This document shows, piece by piece, positions 7,714 to 16,481 of a DNA stretch of 36,360 nucleotides (position 1 is the first letter of the stretch; every line of letters starts with the position of its first letter). This DNA comes from Sandaracinaceae bacterium. Lineage in GTDB: Bacteria > Myxococcota_A > Polyangia > Polyangiales > Sandaracinaceae. The notes beneath the pieces are model-generated. The model was not told the DNA's origin, did no database searches, and worked only from the letters and a program-made list of their open reading frames with translations. The DNA lies in NCBI GenBank assembly GCA_004213565.1, contig SHBB01000010.1:1-36360 (forward strand). Reading direction: 5' to 3'. The translations under genes were made by a program, and so were the position numbers.

Positions 7714-8820
7714 ATGGAGACCATCGGCAAGGGGCTGAGGGACAACTTCGACTGGCCGCTCTTCGTGACCGTCGCGGCGGTCTGCGTCATCGGGGTCACC
7801 AACCTCTACAGCGCGACGAGCGCGGCCACGAGCGCGCTGAGCGAGCTCTACATCCAGCAGATCTACTGGCTCACCCTCGGCGCCGGCGTCGCGGTGCTGA
7901 TCGTCGCGATCGACTACCGCCACTTCGAGCGCTTCGGGTACGCGGCGTACGGGGCGGGGATCGTGCTCTTGCTGCTGGTGTTCCTGCTCGCGCCCGAGAT
8001 CCGTGGATCGCAGCGCTGGATCCGGATCGGGAGCTTCTCGCTCCAGCCGAGCGAGCTGATGAAGGTGGTGCTGATCGTCGCGCTCGCGAAGTACCTGCAC
8101 AACGATCCGAAGACCGAGGGCCGGACGCTCAAGGACCTGGTGATCCCGGGGCTCATCCTCGCGGTGCCGATGACCCTGATCCTGCTCCAGCCGGACCTCG
8201 GCACGGCGCTGATGCTCGCGTTCATCTTCGGCTCGATCATGCTGCTGACGAACCTGAAGCTGCGCTCGGTCTTCACGCTCGCGGCGGCCTTCGTGCTCAG
8301 CGCGCCGCTCACCTGGACCTACCTGCTCAAGCCCTATCAGCAGGAGCGCCTCACGAGCTTCATGGACCGCGAGGCCGACATCCTCGACTCGGGCTGGCAC
8401 GCGCACCAGTCCATCGTCGCCATCGGGAGCGGCGGTTTCTGGGGCAAGGGCTTCATGCAGGGCACCCAGAACCAGCACCGGTTCCTGCCCGACCAGCACA
8501 CCGACTTCCCGTTCCCGGTCTGGGCCGAGGAGCAAGGCTTCCTCGGTGTGGCGCTCCTCTTCTTCCTCTACATCTTCCTGATCCTGTGGGGACTGAAGGT
8601 CGCCTCGCAGGCGAAGGACCGCTTCGGCGCGGTCGTCGCGGTCGGCGTGAGCGCGTTCTTCTTCTGGCACACGGTGATCAACCTCGCGATGGTCAGCGGC
8701 CTGGCCCCGGTCGTGGGCGTGACGCTGCCGCTGTTCAGCTACGGCGGCTCGAGCGTGCTCACGTCGTTCATGGGGATAGGGCTGCTGATGAACGTCAGCA
8801 TCCGCAGGTTCAGCTTCTGA
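7714..8820 (+). CDS. rodA: Peptidoglycan glycosyltransferase RodA (SEDS family)
   Basis: A 368-residue SEDS-family membrane protein with about ten TM segments. Family signatures are present in order: GSQRWIRIGSFSLQPSELMK, then LLQPDLGTALML, RLTSFMDREADILDSGWHAHQS, IGSGGFWGKGF, FLPDQHTDFPFPVWAEEQGF, and near the C-terminus LPLFSYGGSSVL. The Asp in the DQHTDF/PVWAEE region corresponds to the catalytic loop of RodA/FtsW. It polymerises lipid II into glycan strands together with PBP2, encoded immediately upstream with a 2-base gap. The start METIGKG at 7714 fits the short cytoplasmic N-terminus. RodA rather than FtsW is chosen because of the mreCD-mrdA context. Confidence 0.96.
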   Translation: METIGKGLRDNFDWPLFVTVAAVCVIGVTNLYSATSAATSALSELYIQQIYWLTLGAGVAVLIVAIDYRHFERFGYAAYGAGIVLLLLVFLLAPEIRGSQRWIRIGSFSLQPSELMKVVLIVALAKYLHNDPKTEGRTLKDLVIPGLILAVPMTLILLQPDLGTALMLAFIFGSIMLLTNLKLRSVFTLAAAFVLSAPLTWTYLLKPYQQERLTSFMDREADILDSGWHAHQSIVAIGSGGFWGKGFMQGTQNQHRFLPDQHTDFPFPVWAEEQGFLGVALLFFLYIFLILWGLKVASQAKDRFGAVVAVGVSAFFFWHTVINLAMVSGLAPVVGVTLPLFSYGGSSVLTSFMGIGLLMNVSIRRFSF

Positions 8821-8868
8821 CAGGGGCGGGGCTCGCGCCCGCTCGTCGCCCCCTCTGGGCAACCGCGC

Positions 8869-8874
8869 TACCGT
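8869..8874 (+). promoter_or_regulatory. Candidate -10 of a leaderless promoter (carbon-nitrogen hydrolase)
   Basis: TACCGT is followed by exactly 6 bases and the ATG at 8881, with no purine-rich ribosome-binding site between. The 60-base gap after rodA therefore probably holds a separate promoter. No clear -35 is seen. Confidence 0.4.
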
Positions 8875-8880
8875 CCCGGC

Positions 8881-9696
<816 letters not shown>

Positions 9697-9766
9697 AAAC
9701 CTCCGTCCCCAGCCAGGGGTGAGGCATGAAGCCGCAATGGTGTGCGCACCGGCTCAGTGTGGTGTG

Positions 9767-9829
9767 TTGTCACATAAGGTTGACATTTTACTCGCCAGCT
9801 AGCAGTCTCCCCGTTCGGCCAGGGGGAGG
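9767..9829 (+). promoter_or_regulatory. Promoter/operator and RBS-hairpin leader of the signalling operon
   Basis: A locally AT-rich patch in the 145-base gap contains TGTCA (9768-9772), 8 bases, then TGACA (9781-9785), an inverted repeat. TTGTCA (9767-9772) or TTGACA (9780-9785) could be a -35; TTTACTCGC (9787-9795) resembles the CATACTCGC seen at two other candidate promoters. Downstream, CTCCCC (9807-9812) can pair perfectly with GGGGAG (9823-9828) over a 10-base loop, placing the ribosome-binding site in a stem. 9810-9829 is the second copy of the element at 2065-2084. Promoter spacing is not ideal, so the exact hexamers are uncertain. Confidence 0.45.
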
Positions 9830-9841
9830 CCTCGAGTATTC

Positions 9842-12382
9842 ATGGGGGAGCCGTCGCACCAGCAGCTCCATCTCGCGACGATCGTGGAGGCCAGCGACGA
9901 CGCGATCGTGAGCCAGGACCTCGAGGGTCGCGTCAAGAGCTGGAATCGCGGGGCGGAGCGGCTGTTCGGGTACACCGCGGACGAGATCGTCGGGGAGATG
10001 CTGACGCGGTTGGTGCCTCCGGAGTGCATGGAAGAGCTCCGAGAGATCCTGCGCGAGGTCCGGGAGGGGCGCTCGGTGCTGCGGCGCGAGACCGTGCGGC
10101 TGCGCAAGGACGGCTCCCGCGTCCGCGTCGCGCTCACGGTGTCGCCGCTCATCACCGACGGGACAGTTGTCGGTGTGTCCGGGATCGTCCGGGACGTCAC
10201 CGAGCTGCATCGGCAGCGCACACGCCAGGCCCTGCTCGCCCGGGCGAGCGCGACCCTCGGTTCGTCGCTCCGCTGGGAGGAGAGCCTCACCGAGGTCGTC
10301 GCGTTCGTCGCCGAGTGGTTCCGGGGCTGGTGTGTCGTGTCGCGGCGGGAGGGAGATCTCGTCCCGCACGTCGCGTTCGCCCACGCAGACCCTCTGCGAA
10401 CGGCCTCCGTGCGCTCCATGGCGTCGCAGCTGACCTCCCGCCTCGACGCCCCTTCGGGGATCGGGTGCGTGGTGCGCACCGGCGTGCCCGAGTATCTCCC
10501 TCACGTCGCCGAACAGGACGTCGAGACCCGCGTCGGCAGCTCCCAGTGGGAACTGGTTCAGAAGCTGAACCTGCGCGCCATGCTCATCGTCCCGCTCGCC
10601 TGGGGCGAGACGGTCCACGGCGCGCTCAGCTTGCTGTCGGACGCCGAGAGCGAGCGCCTCTCCGAGGAGGACATCGGCCTGACCCGCGAGCTGGCGTTCC
10701 ACATCTCGGCCGCCATTCGCAACGGCGAGCTGTATCGCGAGGCCGAAGCGGAGCGGCGGCGGACGCGCGCGCTCCTCGAGAGCATCGGGCACGGCGTCTA
10801 TGGCGTCGACCTCGAGGGGCGCGCCACCTTCATGAACGAGACCGGGGCGGCGCTGCTGGGCTTCGAGAGCCCGGAGGAGGTGATCGGCCGTGAGATGCAC
10901 GGGCTGATCCACCATCACCGTGTGGACGGGTCGGTCTACCCGCTCGAGGACTGCCCGATCCACCGCGCGTTTCGCTCGGGGGAGGCGGTCCGGGTCGAGC
11001 ACGAGGCGCTCTTCCGCGCTGACGGGACCGCCTTTCCTTGTGAGTACTGGTCCTCCCCCGTGTTCGGCGACGACGCCGAGATCCAGGGCGCCGTGGTGAG
11101 CTTCACCGACATCACGGAGCGACGGGCGCGGGAGGACCTGCTCGGACAGCACGCGCGACGCCTGCAGAACCTCTGGGACATCGACCAGGCCATCCTCGCC
11201 GCGCGGGACCCGCGAGAGATCGCCGACGCCACCGCCTCGCGGCTCACGGAGCTGCTCGAGCGCGCCGACTGCGTCGCGGTCCTCGACTGCGTGGACGACC
11301 GGTGCGTTCAGCTGGCGACGCGCCTCCGGGGTGGCGGGGAGCCGCCCGCGCTGCCACCGTCGCCGGCGCCCGAAGGGTTGCACGCCGGGCGGTCGCTCGA
11401 GCTCGAAGATCGGCTCGACGCGCGGGGAGATCCCCTCTCCGACGCGCTGGCCCAGCTGGGGATGCGCGCCGCGCTGATCTCGCCCGCGAGCGCGGGGGAG
11501 ACGATGGAGGGGGTGCTGGTGATCGCCTCCGCCCGCCCGGGCGCCTTCACGCCCTCGGACCGGGCTATCGCCTCCGAGGTCTCGTCGCAGCTGGCGATCG
11601 CGCTCTCCCAGACGCGCCTGCGGCTGGCGCTCGAGCGGCACAACGAAGAGCTCGAGGCGCGCGTGGAGGAGCGCACGCGGACCATCGAGGAGCGGAACGC
11701 GGAGCTGGAGTCGTTCGCGTACAGCGTCTCGCACGATCTGCGCGCGCCGCTCCGCGCGATGGGAGGGTTCAGCAAGGCGCTGCTCGAGGACTACGGCGAC
11801 GCGCTGGACGAAGACGGCAGAGACTACGCGGAGCGCGTCGTGGCCGCCGCCGCGCGCATGGACGAGCTCATCCAGGACCTGCTGGCCTACAGCCGGGTGG
11901 CGCGCGGGGAGATCGAGCACGCCGACACGGACCTCGACGACGTGGTGGCCGCCGCGGCCACTCAGCTCGAGGCGCAGCTCGGGGCGCGCGACGCGGAGCT
12001 CGTGGTCGAACGCCCACTCGGTCGGGTCTGGGGGCATCGCGCGAGCCTCGCGCAGGTGTTCAGCAACCTGATCGCCAACGCCGTGAAGTTCGTGCCCGCG
12101 GAGCGGCGCCCTCGCGTCCGGATCGCGTCCGAACGCACGGAGGCGGGCGTCGAGGTCTGCGTCGAGGACAACGGCATCGGCATCGCGCCAGAGCACACCG
12201 AGCGCATCTTCCGGGTCTTCGAGCGACTGCACGGCCGAGAGGCCTACGAAGGCACGGGCGTCGGGCTGGCCATCGTCCGCAAGATCATGGAGCGATCGGG
12301 TGGGGAGGTGCGGGTCGTCTCGGAGCTCGGCCGAGGCAGCCGCTTCATCCTCACCCTGCCACCCGCGGAGAGATCGGAGTGA
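9842..12382 (+). CDS. Soluble multi-sensor histidine kinase (PAS-GAF-PAS-GAF-HisKA-HATPase)
   Basis: An 846-residue protein without TM segments. Order by pattern: PAS (about 10-125; IVEASDDAIVSQDLEGRVKSW, WNRGAERLFGYTADEIVG), GAF-like (130-300), second PAS (310-430; MNETGAALLGFESPEEVIG), a second GAF-like region (440-600), a coiled coil, then HisKA with SHDLRAPLRAMGGFSKALL (phospho-acceptor His631), and HATPase_c with NLIANAVKF, VEDNGIGIAPEH and GTGVGLAIVRKIM. The kinase core is of the phytochrome-like type that pairs with Rcp1 regulators, and such a regulator follows with a GTGA overlap. There is no recognisable phytochrome chromophore or PHY domain, so the stimulus is unknown and probably cytosolic. 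The ATG follows a GGGGGAGG site by 12 bases. Confidence 0.9.
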   Translation: MGEPSHQQLHLATIVEASDDAIVSQDLEGRVKSWNRGAERLFGYTADEIVGEMLTRLVPPECMEELREILREVREGRSVLRRETVRLRKDGSRVRVALTVSPLITDGTVVGVSGIVRDVTELHRQRTRQALLARASATLGSSLRWEESLTEVVAFVAEWFRGWCVVSRREGDLVPHVAFAHADPLRTASVRSMASQLTSRLDAPSGIGCVVRTGVPEYLPHVAEQDVETRVGSSQWELVQKLNLRAMLIVPLAWGETVHGALSLLSDAESERLSEEDIGLTRELAFHISAAIRNGELYREAEAERRRTRALLESIGHGVYGVDLEGRATFMNETGAALLGFESPEEVIGREMHGLIHHHRVDGSVYPLEDCPIHRAFRSGEAVRVEHEALFRADGTAFPCEYWSSPVFGDDAEIQGAVVSFTDITERRAREDLLGQHARRLQNLWDIDQAILAARDPREIADATASRLTELLERADCVAVLDCVDDRCVQLATRLRGGGEPPALPPSPAPEGLHAGRSLELEDRLDARGDPLSDALAQLGMRAALISPASAGETMEGVLVIASARPGAFTPSDRAIASEVSSQLAIALSQTRLRLALERHNEELEARVEERTRTIEERNAELESFAYSVSHDLRAPLRAMGGFSKALLEDYGDALDEDGRDYAERVVAAAARMDELIQDLLAYSRVARGEIEHADTDLDDVVAAAATQLEAQLGARDAELVVERPLGRVWGHRASLAQVFSNLIANAVKFVPAERRPRVRIASERTEAGVEVCVEDNGIGIAPEHTERIFRVFERLHGREAYEGTGVGLAIVRKIMERSGGEVRVVSELGRGSRFILTLPPAERSE

Positions 12383-12816
12383 CACAAACCATCCTGCTCG
12401 TCGAGGATGACGAGAACGACATCATCCTCATCAAGCGCGCGTTCAAGCGGCACCGGATCGCGAACTCCGTGGAGGTCGCGAAGGACGGGGACGCGGCGGT
12501 CGCGTGGCTCACCCGCGCGGAGGAGGCGGGCACGCCGCCTTGCCTGGTGCTCCTCGACCTGAAGCTCCCGCGCCGGTCCGGCCTCGAGGTCCTCGAGTGG
12601 ATGCGGAGCCGCGACGCGCTCCGGCGGGTGCCGGCCGTGATGCTCACCTCCTCGGCCGAGGAGCGCGACATCGACCGCGCCTACGACCTCCACGCGAACT
12701 CCTACCTGGTCAAGCCCGTGGACTTCGACGGCCTGGTCGAGGTCGCGAAGGCCCTGGAGATGTACTGGCTGATCCTCAACACACCGCCCGGCGGGAAGCG
12801 GCCGTGCGAGACGTGA
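12379..12816 (+). CDS. Single-domain response regulator, Rcp1 type
   Basis: A 145-residue protein, one receiver domain and nothing else. Acidic pocket VEDDEND (Asp10-Asp11), phospho-acceptor Asp60 in VLLDLKLPRRSG, switch region MLTSSAEERD and conserved Lys in YLVKPVDFD. The C-terminal AKALEMYWLILNTPP is the hallmark of Rcp1-type regulators, partners of phytochrome-like kinases. Start is GTG at 12379, overlapping the kinase stop as GTGA; it also overlaps the next gene by GTGA at 12813, so the three proteins are probably translated in coupled fashion at matched levels. It has no output domain, so it is likely a phosphate shuttle or acts by protein contact. Confidence 0.93.
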   Translation: MTQTILLVEDDENDIILIKRAFKRHRIANSVEVAKDGDAAVAWLTRAEEAGTPPCLVLLDLKLPRRSGLEVLEWMRSRDALRRVPAVMLTSSAEERDIDRAYDLHANSYLVKPVDFDGLVEVAKALEMYWLILNTPPGGKRPCET

Positions 12817-15239
12817 GCGCTCCGACGGAACACGTCCGCGTCCTCCTCGTGGAGGACGACGCGGACGACGCGAAGCTCCTCGCGCGGGCGCTGGCCCGCA
12901 ACGGCATGGAGCTGTCGCTGCAGCGGGTCGAGACGCTGCGGGATCTCGAGGCACAGCTCGAGGCGTCGCGACCCGAGATCGTGCTGTCGGACTTCAGACT
13001 GGCCGGCTTCGACGCTGGCGACGTGATCCGCGTGGTGCGCGGCGTGGACGAGCGGCTCCCCATCATCGTGGTCTCGGGGACCATCGGGGAGGAGAAGGCC
13101 GTCGACCTGCTGCGAGACGGCGCCGACGACTTCGTCATCAAGGGGAGCTGGGCTCGACTGGTCCCGGCGATGCGCCGAGAGCTCCGCAAGGCGCGCGAAC
13201 GCCGGGAGGGGGAGCGCCTGAAGGAGGAGCTCCGCGCGCGGGAGCTGCGGCTCGAGACGTTCGTGAGTCAGGTGCCGGCGATCTTGTGGACGGTCGACGA
13301 GGAGCTCCGCTTCCAGTTCGCGGTCGGCGGCGCCCAATCGAACCCGGGTGGGGCCGCGCGGGGCAGCTCCCTGGACCAGCTCGTCACCCCCGAGGAGGTC
13401 GAGACGGTGATGGCGGCCCATCGCCGCGCCCTGCATGGGGAGCGCGTCTCCTATCGCTTCAGCCACAACGACCGGGTGTTCGACGCGCACGTCCAGCCGC
13501 TGACCGACGGGCGAGGGCGCAGGGCCGGGGTCATCGGCGTCGCGCTGGACGTCACCGCGCGGGTTCACGCCGAGCGCGCGCTGGAGCGGGAGCAGCGGGC
13601 CTCGGCGCTCCTCCAGGAGACGGCCTCGGCGGCGAACGCGGCGAGCACGGTCCGGGAGGTCCTGCCCATCGCGCTGGAGATCGCGTGTCGCCACACCGGC
13701 TGGGAGTTCGGACACGTGCTCGTGGTCACGGAGGACGAGCAGACCCTGGTGTCGAGCGGCGTCGTGCACCCCCCCGACGCGAGCCCGGAGTTCGCCGAGG
13801 TCTGCCTGCGAATCAGGTTCGGGTTCGGCCAAGGGCTCATCGGCGCCGTCGCCGCCACCCGCGAGCCGCTCTGGTGGGTCCGACCCGACGCCGAAAAAGG
13901 CTACCTCCGCGGGCGCGAGGTCGACGACGCTGGGTTCCGCGCCACGGTGGCCACCCCCATCCTGGTCGGAGACCGGGTCGTGGCGGTGATGGAGCTCTTC
14001 CACCGCGCGGAGATCGAGCGCGACGAGGACATGCTGAGCCGACTGGCGAGCGTGGGGGAGGCCCTCGGGCGGGTCTTCGAGCGCGATCGCGCGGGCCGGC
14101 TCCAACGCCAGCTCCTCCAGACGCAGAAGATGGAGGCGCTCGGACGTCTCACGGGTGGGATCGCGCACGACTTCAACAACCTGCTCACCGTCATTCGCCT
14201 GCAGCTCGAGATGATGCGTGAGTCGGAGGCGCTGCCGCCCGAGCTCATCGAGGACCTGGAGCTCGCCCGCGGCGCGGCCGACCGGTCCGCCGATCTCACG
14301 CGCCGGCTCCTGACCTTCAGCCGGCAGTCGGTCAGCGAGCCGCGCGTCGTGAGCCTGGCGGAGGTCCTGAAGGATCTCTCGGCCATCATCCGTCGCATCA
14401 TCGGAGACCGGATCGAGATCGACCTCGCGCTGGGGGACGTGCAGCCCGTCCTCGCGGACGTCGGTCAGCTCGAGCAGGTCGTGATGAACCTGGCCGTCAA
14501 CGCGCGCGACGCCATGCCGAGGGGAGGCCGGCTGACCATCGCCTCGATGAGCCTGGAGGTGGTCGCGGGCACGCGGCTCACCCGCGCCGGAGCGCGCGCG
14601 GGCCGGCACACCGCGCTCGTGGTCTCCGACACCGGCACGGGCATCCCTCGCAGCGTGCGCGACCGCATCTTCGAGCCGTTCTTCACCACCAAGGAGGAGG
14701 GCCGCGGCACGGGGCTCGGGCTCTCCACGGTGCACGGGATCGTGCGCCAGCACGGCGGCGCCATCGTGGTCGACTCGGAGGAGGGGCGCGGGACGACTTT
14801 CACGATCGTGCTGCCGGTCACCACGGCACCGAACCACCAGAACGATCGCCCCGCCGTGCTCCGCAGCCAGCCGGGCGGCGAGACCATCCTCCTCGTCGAC
14901 GACGACCCGCTCGTCCGCCGAGCGCTCGTCCGGACGCTCTCCCAGCGAGGCTACGAGGTCATCGCGAGGGGGAGCGCGTCCGAGGCGCTCGAGACGCTCG
15001 ACTCGGACGTCCCCGTGGACGTGATCCTGAGCGACGTCGTGATGCCCGACGTGACCGGCACCGAGCTCGCCACGCGGGTCGGGGTCACGCACCCGGAGCT
15101 GCCGGTCATCTTGATGACCGGGTTCTCTCCCACCGACCTCGGGAGCGATAGCCTGCGGCCTCCCCCGGGCACGGTGATGCTGTCCAAACCATTTGCTCCA
15201 GAAGACCTGGCGGCGGCCATTCAACAGGCGCTCTCCTGA
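12813..15239 (+). CDS. Hybrid histidine kinase with two receivers (REC-PAS-GAF-HisKA-HATPase-REC)
   Basis: An 808-residue soluble protein. N-terminal REC (phospho-acceptor Asp60 in VLSDFRLAGFD; conserved Lys in DFVIKGSW); a PAS-like segment (about 150-245; FVSQVPAILWTVDEELRF); GAF (about 260-420); HisKA with GGIAHDFNNLLTVIRLQLE (His452); HATPase_c with NLAVNARDAMPRGG, SDTGTGIP and GTGLGLSTVHGIVRQHGG; and a C-terminal REC with Asp741 in VILSDVVMPDVTG. The AHDFNN H-box is typical of hybrid kinases that phosphorylate their own C-terminal receiver. The N-terminal REC may take phosphate or contacts from the upstream pair. Start GTG at 12813 is chosen for its 4-base overlap with the previous stop; an in-frame GTG three codons upstream is possible. 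Confidence 0.92.
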   Translation: MSAPTEHVRVLLVEDDADDAKLLARALARNGMELSLQRVETLRDLEAQLEASRPEIVLSDFRLAGFDAGDVIRVVRGVDERLPIIVVSGTIGEEKAVDLLRDGADDFVIKGSWARLVPAMRRELRKARERREGERLKEELRARELRLETFVSQVPAILWTVDEELRFQFAVGGAQSNPGGAARGSSLDQLVTPEEVETVMAAHRRALHGERVSYRFSHNDRVFDAHVQPLTDGRGRRAGVIGVALDVTARVHAERALEREQRASALLQETASAANAASTVREVLPIALEIACRHTGWEFGHVLVVTEDEQTLVSSGVVHPPDASPEFAEVCLRIRFGFGQGLIGAVAATREPLWWVRPDAEKGYLRGREVDDAGFRATVATPILVGDRVVAVMELFHRAEIERDEDMLSRLASVGEALGRVFERDRAGRLQRQLLQTQKMEALGRLTGGIAHDFNNLLTVIRLQLEMMRESEALPPELIEDLELARGAADRSADLTRRLLTFSRQSVSEPRVVSLAEVLKDLSAIIRRIIGDRIEIDLALGDVQPVLADVGQLEQVVMNLAVNARDAMPRGGRLTIASMSLEVVAGTRLTRAGARAGRHTALVVSDTGTGIPRSVRDRIFEPFFTTKEEGRGTGLGLSTVHGIVRQHGGAIVVDSEEGRGTTFTIVLPVTTAPNHQNDRPAVLRSQPGGETILLVDDDPLVRRALVRTLSQRGYEVIARGSASEALETLDSDVPVDVILSDVVMPDVTGTELATRVGVTHPELPVILMTGFSPTDLGSDSLRPPPGTVMLSKPFAPEDLAAAIQQALS

Positions 15240-15252
15240 GGGGAAGAAGACG

Positions 15253-16428
15253 ATGAACACGACGGAACCCGCGACCCCTTCACGCTCTCTGCCGCGCGTG
15301 CTCGTCGTGGACGACGACGAGGCGCAGCTCCGCGCGCTCACGCGGGCGCTCGGCACGAAGGGCTACGAGATCCGGACCGCGAACAGCGCAGCGCGGGCGC
15401 TCGAGCAGATCGCCGAGGCGCCGGTCGAGGTCTTGGTCACGGACCTGTCGATGCCCGGCGCGGGAGGAATGGATCTGATCCGCACGATCCGGGAGGTCGA
15501 TCTGGACCTCCCTGTCATCGTGCTCACGGGACACCCCGATCTGGAGTCGGCGAGCGAGGCCGTGGCGCTGCGCGCCTTCCGGTACTTCACCAAGCCGGTC
15601 GACATGGCCGCGCTCGACGAGGCCATCGATCGCGCGGCGACGACGTACCGTTTGGTGAACTTGAAGCGAGACGCCGCGGAGAGCTTCGACGTCGCGGGGG
15701 CCCACGTCGACGAGCGGTTCCGCGCGGGTATCGAGGGACTCTGGATGGCCTACCAGCCCATCCTCGACGCCCGGACGGGGCGCATCTACGGGCACGAGGC
15801 GCTGGTTCGGACGACAGAGAAGAGCATCCCCCACCCGGGGGTCTTCCTGGAGCTCGCCCGCGGACTGGGCACGGTCCAGCAGCTCGGCCGGATGGTGCGC
15901 AGCCGCGTGGCGGCGGACGTTCAGACCAAGGGGCACGAGGGAGCGGTCTTCGTCAACCTCACGGTCGCGGATCTGGTGGATCCGAACCTCTTCGCCACCG
16001 AAGCTCCCTTGTCGCGCATCGCCGATCGCGTCGTGCTGGAGCTCACCGAGCGGGAAGGGTTGGACACGGTGCCCGACCTCGCGCGTCGGGTGGAGCGTCT
16101 GCGGCAGGTGGGGTACCGCATCGCGGTCGACGACCTCGGCGCTGGCTACTCGGCGTTGAGTTACTTTGCGATGCTAGAGCCGGAGATCGTGAAGCTCGAC
16201 ATGAGCCTCGTGCGCGGGATCCACGAAGCGCCCGTGAAGCGACGCACGGTCGCCTCGCTCACCGACCTGGCACACTCCCTGGGCATCTTGGTGGTGGCCG
16301 AGGGCATCGAGACCGTGGAGGAGCACCGCGTGCTGTCCTCGATCGGGGTCGATCACCTCCAGGGCTTTCTGTTCGCCCGTCCGGCGGAGCCGTTCCCGGC
16401 CGCCCGTTGGCCCGACCCAGCCTCCTGA
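15253..16428 (+). CDS. Response regulator with EAL domain (c-di-GMP phosphodiesterase)
   Basis: A 391-residue REC-EAL protein. REC: VVDDDEAQ, phospho-acceptor Asp64 in VLVTDLSMPGAGG, Lys in YFTKPVD. The EAL domain spans about 155-385 and retains all catalytic and metal-binding positions I can check: Glu182 of EAL, Asn235 (FVNLTVADL), Glu263 (LELTERE), Asp293-Asp294 (VDDLGAGYSAL), Lys314 (VKLDMSLVRG), Glu350 (VVAEGIET) and Gln370 (HLQGFLFARP). It should hydrolyse cyclic di-GMP to pGpG when its receiver allows. The ATG at 15253 has a strong AGGGGAAGAAG site; the frame extends upstream to 15193 inside the previous gene. It lies 13 bases after the hybrid kinase stop. Likely an output of the kinases upstream. 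Confidence 0.93.
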   Translation: MNTTEPATPSRSLPRVLVVDDDEAQLRALTRALGTKGYEIRTANSAARALEQIAEAPVEVLVTDLSMPGAGGMDLIRTIREVDLDLPVIVLTGHPDLESASEAVALRAFRYFTKPVDMAALDEAIDRAATTYRLVNLKRDAAESFDVAGAHVDERFRAGIEGLWMAYQPILDARTGRIYGHEALVRTTEKSIPHPGVFLELARGLGTVQQLGRMVRSRVAADVQTKGHEGAVFVNLTVADLVDPNLFATEAPLSRIADRVVLELTEREGLDTVPDLARRVERLRQVGYRIAVDDLGAGYSALSYFAMLEPEIVKLDMSLVRGIHEAPVKRRTVASLTDLAHSLGILVVAEGIETVEEHRVLSSIGVDHLQGFLFARPAEPFPAARWPDPAS

Positions 16429-16481
16429 CGTGGGGCGGATCGGTCTCAAGTTGTCTGCGATGGCGCCGATGAGCTGGTGAC

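Noticed and set aside
8821-8857. GC-rich partial hairpin after rodA as a terminator
   Set aside because: The stem is broken by a bulge and mismatch and has no T-run; too weak to list.
9842-12382. Calling the first histidine kinase a bacteriophytochrome
   Set aside because: The core and partner regulator fit, but there is no PHY or bilin-binding region visible.
9788-15356. Long minus-strand open frames opposite the signalling operon (9788-12385 and 12702-15356)
   Set aside because: They are Arg/His/Asp/Glu-rich with no domain, and lie exactly antisense to well-supported kinases. They are shadows of GC-rich codon bias.
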